Source: Bacillus sp. HNG (GTDB lineage Bacteria > Bacillota > Bacilli > Bacillales > Bacillaceae_L). From it: 64,000 nt of DNA. The first letter of the stretch is position 1. Each line of letters opens with the position of its first letter. Shown in pieces: positions 1 through 8,762 of this stretch. Below the pieces are notes generated by a model. The model made no database searches and was not told where the DNA came from. It was given only the letters and a program-made list of their open reading frames with translations. The translations under genes were made by a program, and so were the position numbers. Location: NCBI RefSeq assembly GCF_003400205.1, contig NZ_QUQV01000009.1, positions 1 to 64,000 on the forward strand. The letters run 5' to 3'.

Positions 1-331
1 CTCGACACAATTAATGTAGTGGGACTTGGGGTGACTGGCAAGTCTTTTTTTATGCACTCATTAAATAAAGTGCAGGACTCTGCATTTTTTCGTTGCAAAG
101 CTCTGCACTTTTATTTTGCAATAAACAGGTGTGGATATTCCAAAAAAAATGGTTTAGTTTTATGGCTGAGTTTTATTTTTTTCTTAAATAAATTTTTTTG
201 TTCAAGTATCAAATATCACCATTTAAAATGTGCTGAAATAGATAGGAAATGCAGTCTAAAAAATCACTAAAAATCAAATTCGTCACCAATCCGCCACCAA
301 CAGCTAATTTTTTTCTATATCAATAATATCC
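1..331. other. Gene-poor AT-rich stretch beside the tRNA
   Basis: No convincing gene is seen. A reading frame at 19-270 lacks a ribosome binding site and family likeness. The stretch carries a long imperfect hairpin in which aaataaagtgcag (63-75) faces ctgcacttttattt (103-116). It lies on the 3' side of tRNA-Arg, a common integration site, but no integrase or repeat of the tRNA 3' end is visible inside the window. Confidence 0.5.
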
Positions 332-377
332 CATAAAAAAGACCATAAAATCCTCGAATCATCAAGATTTATGGTCA
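332..377 (-). terminator. Terminator of the tRNA-Arg transcript
   Basis: gaccataaaatc (341-352) is the inverted match of gatttatggtc (366-376). On the minus strand the hairpin runs into a T tract (A tract at 335-340 on the plus strand). It begins just past the tRNA 3' end, so it most likely ends that transcript. Confidence 0.85.
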
Positions 378-387
378 ATCTTCTTAG

Positions 388-461
388 CGTCCCAGATTGG
401 AATCGAACCAACGACCTACAGCTTAGGAGGCTGTCGCTCTATCCTACTGAGCTACTGGGAC
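388..461 (-). tRNA. tRNA-Arg (anticodon CCT)
   Basis: The minus strand folds into a full cloverleaf: acceptor GTCCCAG/CTGGGAC, D arm GCTC/GAGC, anticodon stem ACAGC/GCTGT with loop CTCCTAA (anticodon CCT), and a T arm GTTGG/CCAAT with the TTCGATT loop. The discriminator base is G and CCA is not encoded. The gene stands alone with its own terminator. This tRNA reads the rare arginine codon AGG. Confidence 0.97.
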
Positions 462-525
462 ATAAAAATATTCTACAGAATATAATTATAGAATTAATTG
501 GTATGAACGGTCAAGACATATGAAT

Positions 526-570
526 GCCAAATAAAAAATCCATCCCCCTGTTGGAAAATGGATTGGCATT
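526..570 (-). terminator. Possible minus-strand terminator
   Basis: aatccat (537-543) pairs with atggatt (558-564). Read on the minus strand the stem is followed by a T tract (A tract 531-538). An outer atgccaa/ttggcat pair (524-530 and 562-568) can extend it. It would end a transcript coming from the 600-720 region. Confidence 0.4.
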
Positions 571-627
571 AAAATGGAAAAGCCACAATTGCCGTAATAC
601 CCTAAGAAAGTTTAAAACCACCACTCC

Positions 628-705
628 TCAAAGTGGGTGTTTGCAGAAACGTTCCTGTATGTCCTTCATGTCGCCATGGACGAAGACCTGCCATTCCAGT
701 TTCAA
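628..705 (-). CDS. Candidate 25-residue peptide
   Basis: A TTG-started frame on the minus strand, preceded seven bases upstream by AGGGAG and followed by a minus-strand terminator. It would encode a 25-residue peptide beginning MKLEWQVFVHG and ending CKHPL. There is no membrane segment and I do not recognise a family. The arrangement of ribosome binding site, short frame and terminator is the only support. It could equally be the start of a decayed gene or chance. Confidence 0.22.
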   Translation of the reverse strand: MKLEWQVFVHGDMKDIQERFCKHPL

Positions 706-1006
706 TGTTAAACTCCCTATTTCAGCTCAAAGGTTAAACTTTATTATGATTACGAACAATGTAGCTTGTATTTGTATACTACATGATTGAATCGAGGAAA
801 TCAAATGTAAAAATCATCCAAAATGTTGAACTTTGTCATTTGATTTTTCGGATAAAATGGGGTGTAGCTTCAAACCCCAATGAAACAGCAACCATTCATG
901 TAGATACGAGGGAATAATGTCGAAAAATATTTCGAAAGGCTAGATTCTTGAATACATCCGCTCATCTTGCAAAATACTAGATAAAAAAGTAATGAGGAGA
1001 TAGGAA

Positions 1007-2014
1007 ATGAAACCCAACAACGAACAACTAACTTCAGCTGAAATGGGAAAGCTTTGGGCGGTTTATATGGGGAACACAATGGCTATTTGCGTGTTAACCT
1101 ATTTTCAAAAACATTGTCAGGATCCTGACATCATGGAAATCTTAAAAAAAGCAAAAAGCATTAGTCAAAAAATTATCGAGGACATTACGAAGATATATTA
1201 TAAAGAAAACTTCCCAATTCCCATTGGATTTGATATCAAAAAAGATGTAAACATGGAAGCCCCTAGGTTGTTCGCTGACGAATTTTATCTTCATTATCTA
1301 AAGTATACGGCGAAAGCAGGGCTAAGTCTTTACTCTACAGCGATCCCAATGATGATCCGACCAGACATAAGGGATGCGGTAATCAAATTCGATCTGGACA
1401 CGGTCAATTTTTTAGTTGATTTAAATGAAACATTAGAAAAAAAGGGCTTTTTAACGAAACCACCGGTTATACCAATCCCGAAAGAAGTAACTTTTGTAGA
1501 AAAACAGAGCTATTTAGCTGGATTTTTTGGTGACGTTAGACCTCTCCATGCTTTAGAAATTGCACATCTTCAAGATAATCTTGAAAACAATGTAGCAAGT
1601 AAAGGACTATTGATGGGATTCAGCCAAGTGGCAGAGCGTAAAAAAGTGAAGGAATTTATGCTCCGTGGTAAAGAGATTACCATGGACCATATTAAAGATT
1701 GTTTGGCAAAACTTCATGAAGAAAATTTGCCAGGGCATCCCTTACTTGATGATTTAGTCGAGGCTTCGACGATTCCACCATTCTCAGATAAGCTAATGAC
1801 ATTCCATAAAATCGATATGTTCTCGATGAAGATTCGATCCTATGCGAATGCAATGTCACTAAACGGCAGAAGAGACCTTGGAATAATGTTTAGTAAATTC
1901 ATTTTGGATATTGGGCGTTATGTTGAAGATGGCGCTAATATTATGATTGATGAGGGATGGTTTGAAAAACCGCCACATGCTGTTGACAGAAAAGCACTTG
2001 CGGATAATGAATAA
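1007..2014 (+). CDS. DUF3231 family protein
   Basis: A 335-residue protein that matches from memory the DUF3231 family of Bacillaceae: the start LTSAEMGKLWAVYMGNTMA is typical, and the protein appears to be two related all-helical halves of about 160 residues, the second starting near SYLAGFFGDVRPL. The function of the family is not established; the halves resemble ferritin-like or spore-associated helical bundles, which is only an impression. ATG is preceded by a good site (gaggagat). The gene is monocistronic and closed by a hairpin shared with the converging anti-sigma gene. Confidence 0.8.
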   Translation: MKPNNEQLTSAEMGKLWAVYMGNTMAICVLTYFQKHCQDPDIMEILKKAKSISQKIIEDITKIYYKENFPIPIGFDIKKDVNMEAPRLFADEFYLHYLKYTAKAGLSLYSTAIPMMIRPDIRDAVIKFDLDTVNFLVDLNETLEKKGFLTKPPVIPIPKEVTFVEKQSYLAGFFGDVRPLHALEIAHLQDNLENNVASKGLLMGFSQVAERKKVKEFMLRGKEITMDHIKDCLAKLHEENLPGHPLLDDLVEASTIPPFSDKLMTFHKIDMFSMKIRSYANAMSLNGRRDLGIMFSKFILDIGRYVEDGANIMIDEGWFEKPPHAVDRKALADNE

Positions 2015-2015
2015 C

Positions 2016-2045
2016 AAAAAAGTCAGGCACAGGGCCTGACTTTTC
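2016..2045. terminator. Bidirectional terminator
   Basis: agtcaggc (2021-2028) pairs with gcctgact (2034-2041), with an A tract on the left and tttt on the right. It sits between two converging genes and can serve both. Confidence 0.85.
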
Positions 2046-2048
2046 CGT

Positions 2049-3359
2049 TTAAGGTAATGTAATTTCAAAAGGTTCGAACGTAATTGGTTTAGGGATTTTA
2101 GTAGCCTTAAATTTGACATCTTTAGTCTTTGTCGCTTCAAATTCCTGCGTGAAAAGATTCCCTTTAATTCGTTTCGCAAAAGGATTGTCTTGGAACGATA
2201 AATCCTTACCATCCTTTGATTCTAACCATGTTCGATTCATCGTTAAGTTATCGTCAAATGGGAACTCACTATGCAATTCAAAATATACAACGGTTTTATC
2301 ATCAAGAAACTCAACATCCGTTACTGTTATTTTTCCTACCTCGCCTTGGTCGAGCGTTAATGGAAGTGTTTCATTTAATGAAACAGATACATCATCAACA
2401 GCTCCCATACCCATAGGAATCTTGTAAGGTAGAATCGTCAGCCTTTTCACTCCATCTTTAATTGGCGTATAAAGATAATCAAGGTTTGCAACCTCAACTC
2501 CGTCGATCTTATCGCCATGCCCACTGCTAGAAAGACTTCGTAGCACTCTACCCTGCTCATCGATCATAGCAAAATTTAAATCCAAATATGGGTCAATTTT
2601 TGTATTATTTGGATCCGATTTTATTTGAATCGCTAAATCTGTCCCTGCTGGACCGAGCTTTATAGTCTCAACAGTCACTTCTGCATCATAAATAACATTT
2701 GTTTTGTTAAGTTGAATAACTGTCACTTCATTTGATTGCTTCACCGGAAATTCAAATTCCCAATTCCCCGGTATTAGCCCAACAGCATCAATGATGACCT
2801 TCATATCAAACTCTTCCGGCAGATCTTCAGTCGGCTTAATATCCATGACTATTTCATATTTAGATGGGTTAATAAATTTTCCAGAGGTACCTGCACTAAA
2901 ATTAATCTCTTGCCCATTTACCAAAATGGTCGGTCGCTCGAAATCTCCAATTGCAAAGAGGGACTCATGGGTCATGCCAAATGTTAGCCGAGTCCCATCA
3001 TAAAAAATTTCATTCATGGTTAGTTTCACACCATTATCTTTTGCTTTCTGGTTAACGACTTGAGTAAGCCCACTTTTTCCTGCGATTTGCAGCCCTTCAT
3101 CACTGGACTCATTGAAAAACGTTCCGACTAAAGGAATTTCAGACGCAACCTTGGCTAATGTCGGTGAAAAAGTAGCCGACCCTAAAAACAGGATAAAGGC
3201 TGCAGCAACTGATCCGATGGTTGTTAAGATTATTTTTTTGCGTCGTGGTTTCTGCTTATTGTTTTCATTTATTGTTTGTAGAATAATGCGATCAAGCTTC
3301 TCAACGGGCACATGAATCTTTTCGAGTTCTTTATTAAATTCAGGGTAATGTTTACTCAT
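2049..3359 (-). CDS. DUF4179-type anti-sigma factor
   Basis: A 436-residue single-pass membrane protein. Residues 1-45 are cytoplasmic and basic (RRKK before the membrane), a transmembrane helix follows (about 45-65), then a long extracytoplasmic part that begins with the DUF4179 signature seen in many Bacillaceae anti-sigma factors (SPTLAKVASEIPLVGTFF). It overlaps the end of the upstream sigma gene by 8 bp, so the two are translated together. By family rule the N-terminal part holds the ECF sigma factor inactive at the membrane until an envelope signal arrives. The length exceeds that of its paralog at 26766 (322 residues). The signal is unknown. Confidence 0.85.
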   Translation of the reverse strand: MSKHYPEFNKELEKIHVPVEKLDRIILQTINENNKQKPRRKKIILTTIGSVAAAFILFLGSATFSPTLAKVASEIPLVGTFFNESSDEGLQIAGKSGLTQVVNQKAKDNGVKLTMNEIFYDGTRLTFGMTHESLFAIGDFERPTILVNGQEINFSAGTSGKFINPSKYEIVMDIKPTEDLPEEFDMKVIIDAVGLIPGNWEFEFPVKQSNEVTVIQLNKTNVIYDAEVTVETIKLGPAGTDLAIQIKSDPNNTKIDPYLDLNFAMIDEQGRVLRSLSSSGHGDKIDGVEVANLDYLYTPIKDGVKRLTILPYKIPMGMGAVDDVSVSLNETLPLTLDQGEVGKITVTDVEFLDDKTVVYFELHSEFPFDDNLTMNRTWLESKDGKDLSFQDNPFAKRIKGNLFTQEFEATKTKDVKFKATKIPKPITFEPFEITLP

Positions 3360-3876
3360 TCACAATGACCTCCTTTAATTGATCTCGCAATAGGGCAATC
3401 CCACGGTGTATATTTGTTTTCACAGTTCCTTCTGGACAATCAAGAAATTCAGCGATTTGCTTGATTGTGAAATCCCTGTAAAATCGTAAAACTAAAACGG
3501 TTTTATATTTTTCATCTAATCCTTTTATGGCGTTCAATAAGTCGGAATCGGCTTCCTTATCTGTGTACGAAGGAGCCTTGCTTTCAAGGAAATCTCGTTC
3601 CATAGGAATCACTCTTTTTTTCCTGCGAAGCTGATCAATCGCAGTATTAATTAAAATTCGAGTAATCCAAGTTGAAAAATATGTATCATTTTTTAAATCC
3701 TTAAGCGAGGTGAGGGCCTTATAAACTGTTTCCTGGAACACCTCAAGTGCATCATCCTCATTTTTCATATACAAATAGGCCATTTTATAAAGCTTCGTTT
3801 TTTCGGTATCAATTAATTCCTGAAATGCACGGTTATTTCCCTTTTTTGCCTTTGCAACCAGTTTACTGATATTCAA
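3352..3876 (-). CDS. ECF RNA polymerase sigma factor
   Basis: A 174-residue sigma-70 family protein with region 2 near residues 15-85 (YKMAYLYMKNEDDALEVFQE, then FSTWITRILINTAID) and region 4 near 110-170 with a helix-turn-helix (FTIKQIAEFLDCPEGTVK). An upstream ATG at 3894 is in frame, but the sequence it would translate as KGGR is itself the ribosome binding site AAAGGAGG; the real start is therefore the TTG at 3876. The gene is co-transcribed with the DUF4179 anti-sigma gene and probably activates its own promoter, which carries a TGAAAC element. Confidence 0.9.
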   Translation of the reverse strand: MNISKLVAKAKKGNNRAFQELIDTEKTKLYKMAYLYMKNEDDALEVFQETVYKALTSLKDLKNDTYFSTWITRILINTAIDQLRRKKRVIPMERDFLESKAPSYTDKEADSDLLNAIKGLDEKYKTVLVLRFYRDFTIKQIAEFLDCPEGTVKTNIHRGIALLRDQLKEVIVNE

Positions 3877-3894
3877 AACTCTTCCTCCTTTCAT

Positions 3895-3931
3895 CTATTA
3901 GTTAGAGAATTGAGTCATACAAAACGTTTCA
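3895..3931 (-). promoter_or_regulatory. Probable ECF-type autoregulatory promoter
   Basis: On the minus strand TGAAACGTTTTG (start at 3931) matches the -35 element of ECF-dependent promoters. A downstream block CTAATAG just before the ribosome binding site recurs before the paralogous sigma gene at 28257. A classical CGTC -10 is not seen, so the -10 element is unassigned. Confidence 0.5.
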
Positions 3932-4009
3932 AATTTAAAAAGGATTTTAGTCGTTATTATCGAAATACATATAAATCTTATCATTTTCAAAAAAGGGCGG
4001 AAGATAAAA

Positions 4010-4645
4010 ATGACAGAAACACATCTATTTTTGTTTGGGGGAGGACCTCCTTTTACTGATAAATTAGGGGAACAGTTTGCGAACCTTTCTGGAAATCAGA
4101 CTGCTAAGATTGCGATTTTATATCTTGAGCGACCAGGCTGGCAAGAATATATGCCGAGCTACACGAAGGTTTTAGAAGAAAATGGAGTGCGTGATTTTTA
4201 TTATTTTGCACTTTCGGAAAAACCAACTCATGACCAACTGGCTCAGCTTGAAACATGCAGCGGGATCATTATTGGCGGCGGGGTAACCGAGCTTTACCAT
4301 ACTTATATTGTCGATACTCCCGTAGGTGATATCATTCGAAAAATGTTTGATGAAGGCGTTCCTGTTGCTGGATTTTCAGCGGGAACTTTAGTCTCCTGTG
4401 AACATTGTGTTATCTCACCAGAAGATGCGCTGCAACAAGAACAGCTATATTTACTAGGCTTAGGCTTGTTAAAAAACTGTGTCATATCCGTCCACTTTTC
4501 AGAATGGAACGAAGAGAAGAACCTGATTGAGGCGGTTTCAAAAATGAATGTTCCTGGCTACGGAATCGATGAAAACTCTGGGATTTATTTTAAAAATGGA
4601 CAGTTGGTCGAACACGAGGGAGGTGAGCCTCATCTCTATGATTAG
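4010..4645 (+). CDS. Peptidase E-like (S51) class I glutamine amidotransferase-fold protein
   Basis: A 211-residue cytoplasmic protein of the peptidase S51 / dipeptidase E type. The nucleophile elbow GFSAGT places Ser at 123, and VHF places His at about 162, as expected for a Ser-His protease with the class I amidotransferase fold. The glycine-rich GGGPPF near the N terminus and IIIGGGVTELY at 86-96 fit the family. Substrates would be Asp-containing peptides or cyanophycin-like material, but this is not shown here. The gene overlaps the following Nudix gene by 8 bp, suggesting coupled translation. Confidence 0.8.
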   Translation: MTETHLFLFGGGPPFTDKLGEQFANLSGNQTAKIAILYLERPGWQEYMPSYTKVLEENGVRDFYYFALSEKPTHDQLAQLETCSGIIIGGGVTELYHTYIVDTPVGDIIRKMFDEGVPVAGFSAGTLVSCEHCVISPEDALQQEQLYLLGLGLLKNCVISVHFSEWNEEKNLIEAVSKMNVPGYGIDENSGIYFKNGQLVEHEGGEPHLYD

Positions 4646-5084
4646 ACAAGCGGTGGGGGCAATTGTCTATAAGGATGATCAAATTCTCCTCGTTCAAAAA
4701 ATAAAAATCGGTTCGGAAAAGATACCAGGTGAGTGGGATTTCATTAAGGGTGGAATTGAAGATAGTGATGAATCACCTCGACATGCGATGCTCCGTGAAC
4801 TTAAAGAAGAAACCGGTTCAACTGATTTTTTAATTGCAAAGGAGTTTGAAGAGAAAATTTGTTTTGCTTTTCCGGAAAAAATGAAACTGAAAATTGGGTT
4901 TGAGCGCCAAGAGACAACGATGTTCTTGGTTGAATACACAGGTGTTTTAGAGAATTTGTCCCCGATGGATGAAGAAATCGCGGAACTTCAATTTCTAACG
5001 AAAAATGTGGTGTTGGACAAACTCACTCACGATGATACCCGAAGTTTTTTTATCAAATATCTGTCCTCACTTAGCACAAAATGA
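4638..5084 (+). CDS. Nudix hydrolase
   Basis: A 148-residue Nudix protein. The Nudix box is intact: GGIEDSDESPRHAMLRELKE followed by ETGS, with the metal-binding RE..EE glutamates present. A longer frame opens at 4548 inside the upstream gene, but the ribosome binding site ggaggtga at about 4620 and the family N terminus (MIRQAVGAIVY) select the ATG at 4638. It overlaps the peptidase E-like gene. It probably hydrolyses a nucleoside diphosphate derivative; the substrate cannot be read from the sequence. Confidence 0.85.
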   Translation: MIRQAVGAIVYKDDQILLVQKIKIGSEKIPGEWDFIKGGIEDSDESPRHAMLRELKEETGSTDFLIAKEFEEKICFAFPEKMKLKIGFERQETTMFLVEYTGVLENLSPMDEEIAELQFLTKNVVLDKLTHDDTRSFFIKYLSSLSTK

Positions 5085-5135
5085 CAGGATGGAAAAACGA
5101 TTGGCAGATAGAATTGAGGTAAGGAGTGAGGGAGA

Positions 5136-5990
5136 ATGAGTTGGCTAGAATCATTACAAAATGCAATTGATTTTATGGAGGACCATTTGCTTGAGGATGT
5201 GACAATCGAGGAAATCGCAGGGCATGCGAATGCATCACCGTTTCACTTTCAACGCACGTTTTCGATTTTAACAGACATCACAGTGGGCGATTACCTCCGT
5301 CGCCGCCGGTTAACACTTGCAGCTGAGGAATTAACAAAAACTGAAACAAAGATTATTGATCTAGCCTACAAATATGGCTACGACACTCCCGAGGCTTTTA
5401 CAAAAGCTTTTCGGAAGCAGCATGGTGTAACGCCAAGCGACGTTCGAAAGGGGATTGGAAAGCTGCAATCTTATAGCCGCCTGGTCATCCAGGTGAGTTT
5501 GAAAGGAGCAGATCCAGTGAAGTATCGTATTGTTGAGAAGGAAGGATTTAAAGCAGTAGGTGTTAAGCGACATTTTTCATGTGTGAATGATGAACATCTC
5601 AGTAGGATTCCGAAGTTATGGGACGAAGTGAATACAGACGGTACCTGTGATGCCTTGATTCCACTGAATAACGGCGAAATAAATGGGATTTTGGGAGTCT
5701 GTGTGAGTGAGCCAAACGTCAGAGCAATCGATTATTGGGTTGCGGTGGAAAATGTAGATGGCGAATCAGGAAAGTTTGACGTATTAGACATTCCAGCATC
5801 AAAATGGGCTGTATTCGAGGTTCATGGCGCAATGCCAAACGCAATGCAGGATGCGTGGAAAAAAATCTACTCAGAATGGTTCCCATCAAGTGGCTATGAG
5901 TATGCCGGGACAGCTGAGTTCGAACTGTACCCAGCTGGAAACGCATATGAACCTAATTATTACTCGGAAATTTGGATACCGGTGAAGTAA
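5136..5990 (+). CDS. AraC family regulator with GyrI-like effector domain
   Basis: A 284-residue two-domain protein. Residues 1-105 form an AraC-type double helix-turn-helix (MEDHLLEDVTIEEIAGHANA, then IIDLAYKYGYDTPEAFTKAF and the PSDVRKG ending). Residues 125-284 resemble the GyrI-like / integron-associated effector-binding domain (VKYRIVEKEGFKAVGVKR, then EFELYPAG). Proteins of this build are one-component regulators that bind small, often toxic, hydrophobic compounds. It is preceded by a ribosome binding site (aaggagtgaggga) and ends at a strong terminator. No operator is evident. Confidence 0.88.
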   Translation: MSWLESLQNAIDFMEDHLLEDVTIEEIAGHANASPFHFQRTFSILTDITVGDYLRRRRLTLAAEELTKTETKIIDLAYKYGYDTPEAFTKAFRKQHGVTPSDVRKGIGKLQSYSRLVIQVSLKGADPVKYRIVEKEGFKAVGVKRHFSCVNDEHLSRIPKLWDEVNTDGTCDALIPLNNGEINGILGVCVSEPNVRAIDYWVAVENVDGESGKFDVLDIPASKWAVFEVHGAMPNAMQDAWKKIYSEWFPSSGYEYAGTAEFELYPAGNAYEPNYYSEIWIPVK

Positions 5991-5993
5991 TGT

Positions 5994-6030
5994 GAGAGCC
6001 CCAAGGAGATTCCTTGGGGCTCTTGTTATT
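5994..6030 (+). terminator. Rho-independent terminator
   Basis: agagccccaagga (5995-6007) pairs with tccttggggctct (6011-6023) and is followed by a T-rich tail. It ends the AraC-type gene. Confidence 0.9.
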
Positions 6031-6100
6031 GGGCTATTTGAGATAGTGGCAGTAACTAAAAAGTTGATTCTAAAATTTGGGTAATGTATGTAAAAAAAAT

Positions 6101-6216
6101 AGTCGTCAGGACAATTTTTGGCTGATAATCCAAAAATATAGCTAATAAATGCGATATATAGCTAATAAAAAAGATTTTCAGACAATAATTTGACTTTCTG
6201 GTTAGTAGCTGAAAGT
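6101..6216. repeat. Degenerate tandem array with 20-bp period
   Basis: Successive 20-bp blocks start gctgataatcc (6121), gctaataaatg (6141), gctaataaaaa (6161), gacaataattt (6181) and gttagtagctg (6201). The two central blocks share atatagctaataaa exactly 20 bp apart. The array sits in the intergenic region before the hydrolase operon. Similar 20-bp periodicity occurs near 23109, 46761 and 59041. Function unknown. Confidence 0.6.
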
Positions 6217-6296
6217 TTAATCCAACCCACGAACATTACGATTAGACAGAAATTTTTGAAAAACATATAATAGAAACAGAAACTGAGGTGACTCTT

Positions 6297-7073
6297 ATGA
6301 ATCTACTTTATCAAGAATACGGCGATACGAGTGCGCCTCTAATGGTCTTTCTGCATGGTGGTGGGGTGAGTGGCTGGATGTGGGATAAACAGGTACAGTA
6401 TTTTTCCCAATACCATTGCCTCGTTCCAGACTTACCTAGTCACGGGAAAAGCATTGAGATTCCTTTTTCAATCAAAGACAGTGCAGAAAGAGTTATATCT
6501 TTAATTGAAGAGAAATCAAATGGTAAGAAAGTAATCCTGATAGGATTTTCCCTAGGTGCTCAAATTATCGTTCAGCTTCTAAGTATGAAACCTGACTTAA
6601 TTGATATTGCAATCATTAATAGTGCCCTAGTAAGACCGATGTATTATGCGAAAAAGTGGATTCGTCCGACTATCAAACTATCTGTTCCGCTCATTAAAAA
6701 AAGATGGTTTTCCAAACTCCAAGCAAAAACATTATATGTCGGTGACGATTATTTCGAAAGATACTATGAAGAAAGCTGCCAAATCACTGCCGACGCTCTA
6801 ACAAGTGTCTTAGAGGAGAACATGTCGTTCACAATCCCAGCTGATTTTGAAAAAGCAACCACTAACATATTGGTAACTGTTGGTGATCAAGAAAAGTCTA
6901 TTATGAAAAAATCAGCCAATGACATCGTAAAAGCAAACCAAAATACTAAAGGTGTCCTTATTCCAAACATGGGTCACGGGGTTTCGATGGCGATGCCGGA
7001 CTTTTTCAATAAAATGATTGAAACATGGACCAATGAAGGTGAAGTACCTGTAGAATGTAAACCAATAAGCTGA
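6297..7073 (+). CDS. Alpha/beta hydrolase
   Basis: A 258-residue alpha/beta-fold hydrolase. The oxyanion-hole motif HGGG is at 20-23, the nucleophile elbow GFSLGA puts Ser at 85, and the catalytic His lies in NMGHGV near the C terminus. A GTG at 6288 is in frame but forms part of the ribosome binding site gaggtga; the ATG at 6297 is the start. It leads a four-gene operon with a VOC protein, an MFS transporter and a zinc-ribbon membrane protein. The substrate is unknown; the overall shape resembles small esterases and menaquinone-pathway-like hydrolases. Confidence 0.85.
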   Translation: MNLLYQEYGDTSAPLMVFLHGGGVSGWMWDKQVQYFSQYHCLVPDLPSHGKSIEIPFSIKDSAERVISLIEEKSNGKKVILIGFSLGAQIIVQLLSMKPDLIDIAIINSALVRPMYYAKKWIRPTIKLSVPLIKKRWFSKLQAKTLYVGDDYFERYYEESCQITADALTSVLEENMSFTIPADFEKATTNILVTVGDQEKSIMKKSANDIVKANQNTKGVLIPNMGHGVSMAMPDFFNKMIETWTNEGEVPVECKPIS

Positions 7074-7083
7074 GGAGGACCAA

Positions 7084-7467
7084 ATGAATTTAACACATAT
7101 CCGTCTGTTAGTAGATAACTATAAAGAATGTTTTATATTCTACCGAGACATACTAGGTTTTGAGGTTTCATGGGGAGACGAAAATTCCCGATATGCCGAT
7201 TTTACCGGTATCGGTGGGGTAAAGCTTGGTCTTTTTGAAAGAAAACAACTGGTGGAAGCGATTGGTGCTGAATATGTACCATTAGTAGAGAATCAAGATA
7301 AAACAACATTGATTTTTAAAGTGGAAAGTGTTGAGGATACATATGAAAAAATGAAAGAGAAACTTGAGTTTATTACACAGCCGCATGAGCAAGTGGACTG
7401 GATGCTAAAGGTTGCACATTTCCGAGACCCAGCCGGCAACCTCATTGAAATCTACGAAAATCTTTAA
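7084..7467 (+). CDS. VOC family (glyoxalase/bleomycin resistance-like) protein
   Basis: A 127-residue protein with the two beta-alpha-beta-beta-beta modules of the vicinal oxygen chelate fold: HIRLLVDNYKECFIFYRDI at the start and FRDPAGNLIEIYE at the end, the last Glu being a usual metal ligand. The ribosome binding site gaggagg overlaps the end of the hydrolase gene by spacing, so the two belong to one operon. The reaction is unknown. Confidence 0.85.
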   Translation: MNLTHIRLLVDNYKECFIFYRDILGFEVSWGDENSRYADFTGIGGVKLGLFERKQLVEAIGAEYVPLVENQDKTTLIFKVESVEDTYEKMKEKLEFITQPHEQVDWMLKVAHFRDPAGNLIEIYENL

Positions 7468-7488
7468 ATACAAGAAGGAGAGCTGACC

Positions 7489-8751
7489 ATGCATTATGGC
7501 TGGGTTGTGGTTTGGATTACGTTTGTTGCAGTGTTAATTGCAGCGGGGATACGCTCCATAACAGGAGTTATTTTGATTCCGCTCGAACAGGAATTTGATT
7601 GGAGCCGTTCTTCCATTTCATTTGCATTTGCCATTAACCTTATACTATATGGTATATCAGGACCGTTCATTGCTGCAGGACTTGAGAGATTAGGTGTTCG
7701 CAAAATCATGTCCTATTCGATGGTCCTGTTAGTTATCGGGTTAATCACTAGCCTCCTTATGACACATATTTGGCAGCTTCATCTCATCTGGGGAGTCGTT
7801 ATTGGCATCGGTTCGGGCGTGTTTTTATCCGTACTTTCCGCAAATATCGCAACGATTTGGTTTGAAGAAAAGCGTGGAATGGTGCTAGGCTTGCTTATGG
7901 CTGCAACCGCGGCGGGGCAAATGATCTTTCTACCGCTCCTATCATTTTTAACGGAGGAATATTCCTGGCGGGTGGGAATGACTGTGTTTATAGGACTTGG
8001 TCTCCTGATCACTCCGATCATTTTAATCTGGATGAAGGATCATCCGCGGGATAAAGGACTTCTTCCGTACGGTGCCACTAAGGAGGAGACAAAAACTGAA
8101 AATAAAAAGAACCCCATTCTATCAGCCTTTGAGGTGCTTTGGATTGGAGTGCGATCTGGCCCTTTTTGGTTATTATCGGGCAGTTTCTTCATCTGTGGCT
8201 TATCCACGGCAGGACTTTTAGGTACACATTTTATTCCAGCCTCAACCCATCATGGAATTCCCGAGGTACATGCAGCGAGTATATTCGCATTCATGGGTAT
8301 CTTTAATATTATTGGAACGATGATCGCCGGGTGGCTATCTGATCGATTCGACAACAGGTGGCTGTTATTCTGGTTTTATGGACTTCGTGGTCTATCATTA
8401 CTCGTGTTGCCTTACGCACTCCAGATGCAATCCTATGTAATGCTCATCGCATTTGCCGTATTCTACGGACTGGACTGGATTGCTACTGTGCCACCAACAG
8501 TAAGACTTGCAGCCGACTTTTTCGGGAAGGAAAATGGACCCATTGTATATGGATGGGTATTTGCAGCACACCAAATCGGATCAGGTGTTGCAGCGTATTT
8601 AGGTGGCTACTTCTATGATGTCTTCCATAGTTACACCATCACGTTTCTATCGGCAGGAGTCCTTTGCATTGTCGCAACATTATTCGTTATAATTATAAAA
8701 AAACAAGCTACCCTCATCGCTCAGAGTCCTCAGATGACAGTAGATAAATAA
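7489..8751 (+). CDS. MFS transporter
   Basis: A 420-residue major facilitator with 12 predicted membrane helices and a central cytoplasmic loop near 195-215 (TKEETKTENKK). The N terminus MHYGWVVVWITFV and the EFDWSRSSIS stretch are typical of the monocarboxylate/oxalate-formate-like branch of MFS. It follows the VOC gene by 21 bp in the same operon, so it may export or import the compound handled by the hydrolase and VOC proteins. The substrate cannot be named. Confidence 0.9.
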   Translation: MHYGWVVVWITFVAVLIAAGIRSITGVILIPLEQEFDWSRSSISFAFAINLILYGISGPFIAAGLERLGVRKIMSYSMVLLVIGLITSLLMTHIWQLHLIWGVVIGIGSGVFLSVLSANIATIWFEEKRGMVLGLLMAATAAGQMIFLPLLSFLTEEYSWRVGMTVFIGLGLLITPIILIWMKDHPRDKGLLPYGATKEETKTENKKNPILSAFEVLWIGVRSGPFWLLSGSFFICGLSTAGLLGTHFIPASTHHGIPEVHAASIFAFMGIFNIIGTMIAGWLSDRFDNRWLLFWFYGLRGLSLLVLPYALQMQSYVMLIAFAVFYGLDWIATVPPTVRLAADFFGKENGPIVYGWVFAAHQIGSGVAAYLGGYFYDVFHSYTITFLSAGVLCIVATLFVIIIKKQATLIAQSPQMTVDK

Positions 8752-8762
8752 GGAGAGACTCT

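Larger units (their letters stand above)
462..1006. other. Intergenic stretch with one possible tiny gene
   Basis: No normal-sized gene is supported here. The stretch holds only the candidate minus-strand peptide ORF and terminator described separately, and the upstream region of the DUF3231 gene with its ribosome binding site at about 993-999. A plus-strand reading frame at 524-790 has no ribosome binding site and no recognisable protein features. Confidence 0.5.

Noticed and set aside
19-270. Open frame of 83 codons near the left edge
   Set aside because: No ribosome binding site, odd composition (runs of Phe and Cys from T-rich DNA), and it spans a long hairpin; judged non-coding.
277-310. 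Possible C terminus of an integrase on the minus strand (WWRIGDEFDF then stop)
   Set aside because: The frame cannot be extended toward the tRNA without stops, no recombinase motif is visible and no repeat of the tRNA 3' end was found in the window.
524-790. Open frame of 88 codons after the tRNA
   Set aside because: It starts inside a terminator-like hairpin, has no site and no recognisable protein pattern.
3876-3894. Upstream ATG of the first ECF sigma gene
   Set aside because: The codons after it are the ribosome binding site (AAAGGAGG) of the TTG at 3876.
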